From: Acanthamoeba sp. SK_2022b | Taxonomy: Eukaryota > Discosea > Longamoebia > Acanthamoebidae | Direction: 5' to 3' | Length of the DNA: 10,785 nucleotides | Assembly (NCBI GenBank): GCA_027943245.1 | Contig: JANDJZ010001381.1 | Span: forward strand, 1-10,785 | Part shown: in pieces, positions 7,094-10,785 of the stretch | Numbering within the stretch: position 1 is the first letter of the stretch | Layout of the letters: the number at the start of each line of letters is the position of its first letter | Translations under genes and position numbers: made by a program | Notes under the pieces: model-generated | Databases searched by the model: none | Seen by the model: only the letters and a program-made list of their open reading frames with translations | What the model was told of the DNA's origin: nothing

Positions 7094-7472
7094 GCGTGAG
7101 AAGCTTCAAAATTTGCCAGGGGAGCTCAGCACGCAAAACAATCGCAACAATCAAAACAAATCCGATAAAAAGAAATGGCGCCAAACATTGTTGACGACAC
7201 CTGGCTGGAATTCAGAGGATGAGAATTCAAGGCATTATTGACGGACAAACGAGAGAAGTCGTCTCACGTTTCGGCCGCGGCGAAGGTTGTCGTAAAAGTC
7301 CAGCAACACAGCGGAAGCCGCATCTTCCTTCTCCTCTTCTCTGTCATCTTCGCCTTGCCGGCGCCGCTGTTGGTAGGTCTTCTTTCCTTCGCCACGAAAG
7401 AAGACAAGACAACGGGAAGAAACAAACTAACGCCCCAACTACAGGACTGTTAATTAATTCAAGTATCCGAAA
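7094..7472. promoter_or_regulatory. Divergent intergenic region, Miro / V-ATPase subunit a
   Basis: This 379-bp region lies between the start codons of two divergent genes and should contain both promoters and 5' UTRs. The right part holds a likely 5'-UTR intron (separate entry). Two GAATTC hexamers lie about 15 bp apart near 7208-7229. No clear TATA element is seen. Confidence 0.6.
7373..7444 (+). other. Probable 5'-UTR intron of the V-ATPase subunit a gene
   Basis: The sequence starts GTAGGT, contains a branch-point-like CTAAC, and ends CCCCAACTACAG, all with the spacing of the coding introns here. It would be a 72-bp intron ending 28 bp before the start codon. No coding evidence is possible, so this rests on splice signals only. 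Confidence 0.5.
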
Positions 7473-10400
7473 ATGGGAGAGCTCTTCCGTTCGGAGGAGA
7501 TGCAGCTCGTCCAGCTGTTCATGTCGCTCGAGGCAGCGCGTGACACTGTTGACGAGCTCGGTGAGATCGGTCTCATCCAATTCAAGGATGTACGTTACCG
7601 CCCACCCTCAGGCACTGCCTTATCAAATTTTCGACATCATTATACCCCACAAGCCTCTATTACCAACCGGCTTCCTTTTTACCCGTGGAAGCTGATTAAA
7701 TGGAAGGGGCTGATAACAAATGAAAATATTTCCCTGTTCGTTTGTGTGTCTTTTCATCGCACACGCGTTTTAAGGAATATACATTACCTCTCTCATCTCT
7801 TAAACAAAAATTCACCGTGCTACTTCACTTGTCAGCGCTGGCGTTAGTACTAATTGGAATAATTTCGGCGATGCGCAGCTCAATCCCGAGGTGAACGCCA
7901 TCCAGCGCAACTTCGTGGCTGAGGTCAAGCGCTGCGACGAGATGGAGCGCAAGCTCCGCTTCTTCGAGGATCAGATCGAGAAGCAGAACTTCGCCGAGGA
8001 GGAGCTTGAGCACCTCCAGCTCGGCCTTGGTATCGGTTCGTCGAAGAAGACTCTCGTTCCTGAGATGGACGAGCTTGAGGTAAAGCCTCTCGGCAGACCA
8101 CTCCGGACAAATTGACACGAACTTGTGATCTGATCCTAATCCGCCGTCCGAATCGATGATGCAGGCCCGCTTCGAGGACCTCGAGAAGGAGCTTACTCAG
8201 ATGAACAGCAACCAGGAGAAGCTGAAGCGCAACTACAACGAGCTCATCGAGCTGAAGCACGTGCTTGAGAAGGACAACGTGTTCTTTGAGTCGACCGGTG
8301 GTGCCGAGAGGGATCGCTACGATGAGGAGTCGGACATGTCGGGCTCCAGCGAGGTGCAGGGCCTCACCTCTTTCGGCGTCAAGCTGGGCTTCGTCACCGG
8401 CGTCGTCGAGCGTGCCAAGATGGTCACCTTCGAGAGGGTTCTGTGGCGTGCCACCCGCGGTAACTTGTTCATGAGGACTGCCCCCATCGAGGAGCGCATT
8501 GAGGACCCCAAGACCGTACGCTATTCTACGCAACTACGTCTTTACATTGAATTCATTTTACGATTGCGCATGATTCTAATTAGATGTTTTTTCTGTCCAT
8601 GCAGAATGAGATGGTGGACAAGCTCGTGTTCATCATCTTCTTCCAGGGCGACCGTGCTGAGTCCAAGGTCAAGAAGATCTGCGAGTCCTTCGGTGCCAAC
8701 CTCTACCCCTGCCCCGACAGCGCGCAGGAGAGGCGCGAGATGTTCAACCAGGTCGAGACCCGCCTCGACGACCTCGACGTAGTGCTCGGCAGGTCGCTCG
8801 ACCACAGGAAGAAGGTCCTCCTCGACATCGCCACCCACATCGAGGACTGGAAGGTCCAGGTCGTCAAGGAGAAGTCCATCTACCACAACATGAACCTCTT
8901 CAACTACGACGTCGGCCGCAAGTGCCTCATCGCCGAGGGCTGGTGCCCGCTCACCGCCACCGAGGACATCCAGGACGCCCTCAAGCGCGCCAACGAGCGC
9001 TCCGGCACCCTCGTCCCCTCCATCGTCAACGTCGTCAAGACCAGGGAGCAGCCGCCCACCCACTTCAAGACCAACAAGTTCACCAAGTCCTTCCAGGGCA
9101 TCGTCGATGCCTACGGTATGGCGCGCTACAGGGAGGTCAACCCCGGTGTGTTCACCATCGTTACCTTCCCCTTCCTCTTCGGTATGATGTTCGGCGACGT
9201 CGGCCACGGCATCATGCTCTTCATCTTCGCCGTGTACATGTGCATCAAGGAGGACGCCCTCTCCAAGGTCAAGCTCAACGAGGTACGTCGACTCGTGTCC
9301 CTCCTCCACTCTCTCGCCTTGCCCACGGGCGCTCACCGGCGTACAACAACAGATGGTCAAGACCTGCTTCGACGGTCGCTACCTGCTGCTCCTCATGGCC
9401 CTCGGCGCCATCTACTGCGGTGCCCTCTACAACGAAGTCTTTGCCGTCCCGCTCGACATCTTCGGATCGCGCTGGCAGTTCTACGAGGGCGAGCAGTTTG
9501 CCGAGTGGACCAACCCCAGCATCGCCTATCCCTTTGGCGTCGATCCCGCGTGGAAGGGCGCCAAGAACGAGCTGCTCTACTACAACTCGATCAAGATGAA
9601 GCTGTCCATCATCTTTGGCGTCACCCACATGGTCTTCGGTATCCTCCTCTCCGCCCTCAACGGCATCTACTTCAAGAAGCCCTACAACATCTGGTTCGAG
9701 TTCGTGCCCCAGCTCTGCTTCATGATGGTGCGCACCCAATCCTTTGTTGCCCGCTCCCCTCTCGGCTTCGCTTTAAAGTAGTAGTCGGCTGACGTCACGC
9801 TCTGTCACGTGCGCGCAGTCCATCTTCGGCTACATGGTGTTCCTCATCTTCTTCAAGTGGAGCTACGAGTTCTCGTCGCCCTCGGAGGCGCCCAACCTGC
9901 TCAACCTCATGATCAGCATGTTCCTGAAGCCCTTCAAGCTGCAGCCCATCGACGACCTCTTCCCGGGTCAGCTCTACCTCCAGTGGTTCCTGATCGTCGT
10001 CAGCTTCATCTCCGTCCCCATGATGCTGCTCCCCAAGCCCCTCCTCCTCAGGCGCGACCACAAGCGCGGCTACAAGCGGTACGTCGTCACTCGCTCAGCC
10101 TCATTTTCCCTTCCTTTTCACTTTTATTTTCACAAGTATGATGATACGATCAACCACTTGATGCAAAAGTGAGATCAAAAACTACTCACACGAGACCACT
10201 GACACCGCAAACGCTTTGCGCGACGCCTCTCGCCTTTTTTGCTTTGGTCAAACCGCGCTGACTCGTTGTTTTTCCTATTTGGTGTCAAATCAACAGCCTC
10301 GCCGAGTCCCACGAGGAGGACGGTGATGAGGAGGAAGAGGAGTTCGACTTCAACGAGATCTTCATCCACCAGATCATCCACACCATCGAGTTCGTGCTCG

Positions 10401-10785
10401 GAGCCATCTCCAACACCGCCTCGTACCTGCGTCTGTGGGCCTTGTCGCTCGCCCACTCTGAGCTCGCCACCGTGTTCTGGGAGCGCGTGCTCGTCCTCAC
10501 CCTCGAGAAGAACAACTTCTTCCTCATCTTCGTCGGCTTTGCCGTCTGGGCCGGCGCCACCTTCGGTGTGCTCTTGGTCATGGAGTCGCTCTCTGCCTTC
10601 CTCCACGCCCTCCGTCTCCACTGGTACACTCTTCTTGCTCTCTTTCCTATTTTTCGTCGTCTTGTCTCGTGGTTGAATTTTGGCTCGTGACACAAACTTC
10701 TCACACAACTTTTCTGTTCATCATCAAACAGGGTCGAGTTCCAGAACAAGTTCTACATGGGTGACGGCTACAAGTTCCAGCCCTT
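7473..10785 (+). CDS. V-type proton ATPase subunit a (Vph1/ATP6V0A), 3' end beyond window
   Basis: Membrane subunit of the V0 sector that forms the proton half-channels and, with the c-ring, acidifies endosomes, lysosomes and the contractile vacuole. Exons: 7473-7589, 7879-8079, 8165-8515, 8605-9282, 9353-9727, 9819-10078, 10297-10623, 10732-10785 (cut by the edge). All introns are GT-AG and in phase; 787 complete residues are visible. The soluble N-terminal half begins [20 protein letters not shown] and includes a charged coiled-coil region (about 40-140). The hallmark block [20 protein letters not shown] (375-394), then [20 protein letters not shown] (400-419) with GDVGHG, opens the membrane domain. 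[16 protein letters not shown] (699-714) contains Arg706, equivalent to the essential Arg735 of yeast Vph1. GDGYKFQPF at the edge matches the family's near-terminal block, so about 20 residues are missing. Intron 1 (7590-7878) has a near-ideal TACTAAT branch site. No oddities in conserved residues. Confidence 0.97.
7590..7878 (+). other. Intron 1 of the V-ATPase subunit a gene
   Basis: At 289 bp this is the longest intron in the window. It begins GTACGT and ends GATGCGCAG, with TACTAAT about 28 bp before the acceptor. It is AT-richer than the exons, and I see no ORF, repeat or small RNA in it. Confidence 0.88.

Noticed and set aside
6843..7184. Hydrophobic N-terminal leader MAPFLFIGFVLIVAIV for Miro
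   Set aside because: It is in a different frame from exon 1; the true start at 7093 gives MKDQVRIVLIGDDGAGKT, as expected for the family.
7219..7453. Small open frames in the Miro/V-ATPase spacer
   Set aside because: No homology or coding signature; the region is better explained as promoters, leaders and a leader intron.
8542..9360. 272-codon acidic minus-strand open frame opposite V-ATPase exon 4
   Set aside because: Antisense shadow produced by GC-rich codon bias; it spans an intron and has no recognisable motif.

Overview
The window looks like nuclear DNA of a free-living amoebozoan, most likely Acanthamoeba or a close relative (inference). Coding sequence is GC-rich. Genes are packed tightly and carry many short GT-AG introns, mostly 58-160 bp. 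The gene set (a GT60 Skp1-type GlcNAc-transferase, Miro, V-ATPase subunit a) is eukaryotic. I see no rRNA, tRNA, CRISPR, insertion sequence or viral gene.

Layout. (1) 88-990, minus: 5' part of an unrecognised Ser/Glu-rich, probably nuclear protein that runs off the left edge. (2) 1011-2814, plus: complete six-exon gene for a GT60 UDP-GlcNAc:polypeptide GlcNAc-transferase, 396 aa. Its start codon lies only 20 bp from a possible start of gene 1. (3) 3081-3830, minus: intronless SsuE/ChrR-type NAD(P)H-dependent FMN reductase, 249 aa, with a Lys-rich C-terminal tail. (4) 4113-7093, minus: complete 13-exon gene for the mitochondrial Rho GTPase Miro/Gem1, 614 aa. (5) 7473-10785, plus: V-type proton ATPase subunit a. 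Eight coding exons are visible, 787 complete residues, and the gene leaves the window about 20 codons before its expected end.

I built the exon models by hand from splice-site phase and family homology. The three spliced genes close in frame at every junction, which is strong internal support. For Miro and the GT60 protein the total length also agrees with the family.

The five genes form no pathway. They have housekeeping roles in glycosylation, redox, mitochondrial transport and vesicle acidification, and lie in two divergent pairs (1/2 and 4/5) with a convergent junction (2/3). I found no new multi-gene system. The points most worth a second look are the loss of nucleotide- and calcium-binding motifs in the second half of Miro, the aminoacyl-tRNA-synthetase-like tail on the flavin reductase, a frame-preserving intron in Miro, the restriction of long TG/CA arrays to introns of two genes, and a pair of palindromes upstream of the reductase.
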